From NCBI GenBank assembly GCA_016934095.1, contig JAFGTO010000024.1, positions 1 through 7,422 on the forward strand: a stretch of 7,422 nt of DNA. The letters run 5' to 3'. This DNA comes from Candidatus Glassiibacteriota bacterium (GTDB taxonomy: Bacteria; Gemmatimonadota; Glassbacteria; GWA2-58-10). The notes below the pieces were generated by a model. That model was not told where the DNA came from, ran no database searches, and saw only the letters and a list, made by a program, of their open reading frames with translations. The position numbers were made by a program, and so were the translations under genes. Positions 6,301-7,422 of this stretch are shown one piece after another. How positions within the stretch are numbered: position 1 is the first letter of the stretch; each line of letters opens with the position of its first letter.

Positions 6301-7422
6301 GGGCTATACTTTCACGGCGGTCGGCGGTGTCCTCGGCGCCGAAAACAGTGTATCCGCCGCCTGGCAGGATTACAATAACGACTCCTACCTGGACCTCTAC
6401 GTGGTCGGCCAGAACCGCGACAACCTGTACCGGTCCAACGGGAACGGCAGTTTCAGCGCGGTGGACATGCAGGCCGCCGGCCTGGGCGGCTCCCAGGGCG
6501 GTTTCGGCATAACCTGGGGGGATTTCGACAACGACCGCAACCCGGATTTTTACAAGACCAGGGGAGAGTCCGGACAGCCGGATATCAACGTGCTCTACCG
6601 CGGGTTGGGGGACGGTACTTTCGAAGACTATACCTATGAATCAGGCAGCAACGACCCCGGAGAATACCGGGGAGCGGCCTGGCTCGACTACGACCTGGAC
6701 GGCCGCCAGGACCTGCTCCTCAATAACCGCTCGGGCAAGCTGAGGCTCTACCGCAATATCGGCACCTGGGAGAACAACCATTACCTCAGGGTGCGGCTGG
6801 CGGGCACGCGGAGCAACGCGGATGGTATCGGGGCACGGGTCGAGGTAACCTACGGCGGCAAGACCCGGCGCAAGGACCTGGGCACCGGCACCGGGTTTAC
6901 CGCCCAGGGCGAGCCTGTGCTGCATTTCGGCCTGGGCACGAGCAGCTCCGTGGACACGCTGGTGGTACGGTGGCCCAACGGCATAGTCCAGACCCTGCAA
7001 GACCTGGCGGCAGACCGGGAGATCACCGTTACCGAGCGGGACACCCTCTACCCGAGCATCATTCGCCACGACACCATCCCAGACCAGTACCAGGTCGTAC
7101 AGCCGCCGGGGCTGACCTGCAGTGTCCTCAACCGGGACAGCCTGACCCTGGTATGGGTCCGCTACCGCGCGTCCGGGGTGGACAGCTTTACCACCCGCTC
7201 GATGGTGCGGGACTCGGTGAGCGCGGCCAGCACTGTTTTTATCGGCCACTACCATTATACCATGCCGGCCCTGCCCGCAGGCTCGGTCAACTCCTGGCGC
7301 ATAGTCGTCAGCGGCCTGCGCGGCTCCACCGACAGCACGGAGCTGTTCCAGTATTCGGTCAATATCGACTCGGTCGGCCCGCAGGTGGTCTTTATCGAAA
7401 GACCGGACAGCATCTTGCCGGA
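3335..7422 (+). CDS. Secreted double FG-GAP propeller / ASPIC-UnbV protein, 3' end outside window
   Basis: One open frame of 1,362 codons with no stop before the window end. Order by residue: signal peptide (MRR at 13-15, hydrophobic 16-27, cleavage near AFA33 or A34); Ig-like domain of the He_PIG type, about 36-123 (IFEGDQL, DPDGDSIYYVL, ITWTST); seven FG-GAP/VCBS blades with Ca-binding loops starting at 151, 200, 255, 306, 357, 408 and 459; ASPIC/UnbV domain 487-571 (FGVGARVRV, HFGLG, FWPTG); two Ig/Fn3-like domains, about 580-677 and 680-790 (each with GPY and a YYxRA or YYIRA strand); seven more blades with loops at 812, 863, 913, 964, 1012, 1063 and 1118; a second ASPIC/UnbV at 1148-1235 (GIGARVEV, HFGLG, RWPNG); then another Ig-like segment to the edge. 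The architecture resembles CRTAC1-type proteins and implies extracellular binding or adhesion, not catalysis. The ATG at 3335 is the first after an in-frame stop at 3296 and has only a weak GAGAAAG upstream; the ATG at 3371 (M13) gives a more compact signal peptide. A sorting or anchor domain may lie beyond the window. Confidence 0.92.
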   Translation, partial: MSYASAAGPGGRMRRALLWIIFPLLAAQAPAFAAKPVILSSVPDLTIFEGDQLQIIIKAYDPDGDSIYYVLDQAPTGTVLTDSIITWTSTFLHVGRDTIIYSVRDFPWHTATWDTVLITVLDVGLAGTFTDVSSQRGLDDPGMTTALAWADYNGDSVPDLFVANAGETGTLYLGDSSGAFTAQNTLPYVVGDAGSAAWDDYDHDGRPDLYVVHSGLFGGRVNTLYHNDTSGTFADTTQVSGTGNDGLGKSVSWVDFDCDGDPDIYVVNYGGANELYSNNGNGTFTAMADTAGIADAGDGVAAAWCDYNLDDFPDFYLVNEHGGNRLFRNDGDSSFTDVTTTAGVGHTGNGSTAAWGDYDNDEDFDLFLGNKDSLQVLFSNNGDGTFTRLASTSGIAVRGSARSSLWIDFNMDGWLDLIVAFSDSTNKFFQNLGDSTFINAAPVIGIQELGYWSSVTWADPRNSGVPDICFGRRDGANRYYQGSQQGNYLKVALHGLISSRFGVGARVRVRAGDMVLSRWIDGGSGSMSEPVAHFGLGATPIVDSLSVFWPTGLRRDTVNLQVNKFLVWHETDSIFPVIDSTTVYPHTTSLTGPYTIDTKVTDNDAVAVTLFYSSDRFTPYYTPVAMTDLGSGYFQGDIPGQASGTRIYYYIRAQDTPGHKTYDPFRAKDSLFSFSVDDSVPNVDSITVLDDTGDEAGPYPVAVRAVDNDTLEAVYLVWSISREGALVELDSVRMALTSADSTGFHFAAELAGRQIGTQVNYYARAVDLAGNYKHLPATAPDSTYSFRVSRFTERPFAAFTIERQGVGLSVSDYNLDQVPDVYLSNLDTTDYLFRGSLDTTFLDVSAATLGATIRQSTGGVWGDYNNDRYPDLYIFGLGANVLLSNDRDGTFTDISTSAGVAGAGQTWGAAWVDYDNDGLLDLFTVNKDGSDRLYHNQGDSTFEDRAAQAGLAGQSDGVGCCWGDFDGDGDQDVFVVYYGKDNRLYRNNSGYTFTAVGGVLGAENSVSAAWQDYNNDSYLDLYVVGQNRDNLYRSNGNGSFSAVDMQAAGLGGSQGGFGITWGDFDNDRNPDFYKTRGESGQPDINVLYRGLGDGTFEDYTYESGSNDPGEYRGAAWLDYDLDGRQDLLLNNRSGKLRLYRNIGTWENNHYLRVRLAGTRSNADGIGARVEVTYGGKTRRKDLGTGTGFTAQGEPVLHFGLGTSSSVDTLVVRWPNGIVQTLQDLAADREITVTERDTLYPSIIRHDTIPDQYQVVQPPGLTCSVLNRDSLTLVWVRYRASGVDSFTTRSMVRDSVSAASTVFIGHYHYTMPALPAGSVNSWRIVVSGLRGSTDSTELFQYSVNIDSVGPQVVFIERPDSILP
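3713..5047 (+). repeat. Module 1: seven FG-GAP blades plus ASPIC/UnbV
   Basis: Coding repeat. Each blade of about 51 residues has the pattern W-x-D-[YF]-[ND]-x-D-x-x-x-D-[LIF]-[YF] followed by a hydrophobic strand, then an N-x-L-[YF]-x-N turn and G-[TS]-F-T. Loop starts are 49-55 residues apart. The acidic loops (for example DYDHDGRPD, DFDCDGDPD) fit calcium sites. The seventh loop is DPRNSGVPD and has lost the central acidic residues. Seven blades match one closed integrin-type beta-propeller, with the UnbV domain attached at its end. Confidence 0.88.
5717..7039 (+). repeat. Module 2: second set of seven blades plus ASPIC/UnbV
   Basis: Coding repeat with the same order and nearly the same length as module 1. 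Loops are DYNLDQVPD, DYNNDRYPD, DYDNDGLLD, DFDGDGDQD, DYNNDSYLD, DFDNDRNPD and DYDLDGRQD, spaced 48-55 residues. The closing UnbV domain keeps GIGARVEV, HFGLG and RWPNG. Protein similarity to module 1 is clear but the DNA has diverged, so this is an old duplication or domain recruitment, not a recent tandem copy. Confidence 0.88.

Noticed and set aside
3713..7039. Possibility that the repeats are a CRISPR array or DNA-level tandem repeat
   Set aside because: The periodicity of about 150 bases comes from protein blades; the DNA copies are diverged and codon-structured, with no identical repeats or spacers.

Overview
The window looks like chromosomal DNA of a GC-rich, Gram-negative-type bacterium with large exported proteins. 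Codon usage strongly favours G or C at third positions. The long gene at the right pairs FG-GAP/VCBS blades with ASPIC/UnbV domains and Ig-like linkers, an architecture common in environmental bacteria of the Fibrobacterota/Chlorobiota/Bacteroidota and Gemmatimonadota neighbourhood and related candidate phyla. That placement is inference from protein style only; there is no rRNA or other phylogenetic marker. No tRNA, rRNA, CRISPR array, insertion sequence or phage gene is visible.

Layout. Bases 1-1029 (+) are the 3' part of an M14-family zinc carboxypeptidase gene whose start lies before the window. Nineteen bases later, 1049-2056 (+) encodes a SAM-dependent methyltransferase of the O-methyltransferase (Methyltransf_2) type, probably in the same transcript. 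Converging on it with a two-base gap is 2059-2991 (-), a carbon-nitrogen hydrolase (nitrilase superfamily) with a complete catalytic set and an N-terminal signal peptide. Bases 2992-3334 are a 343-base divergent control region. From 3335 to the right edge (+) runs one uninterrupted frame of more than 1,360 codons. It encodes a secreted protein built as signal peptide, Ig-like domain, seven FG-GAP blades plus ASPIC/UnbV, two Ig-like linker domains, a second set of seven blades plus ASPIC/UnbV, and the start of a further Ig-like domain. It has no stop inside the window.

How the genes relate. The peptidase and methyltransferase are probably co-transcribed, but their shared purpose is not evident. 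The hydrolase and the double-propeller protein diverge from a common control region, and both carry export signals, so both act outside the cytoplasm. The most unusual items are the exact duplication of the seven-blade plus UnbV module in one polypeptide, and a perfect 22-bp palindrome ending 20 bases before that gene's start. I see no convincing evidence of a wholly new defence or metabolic system.
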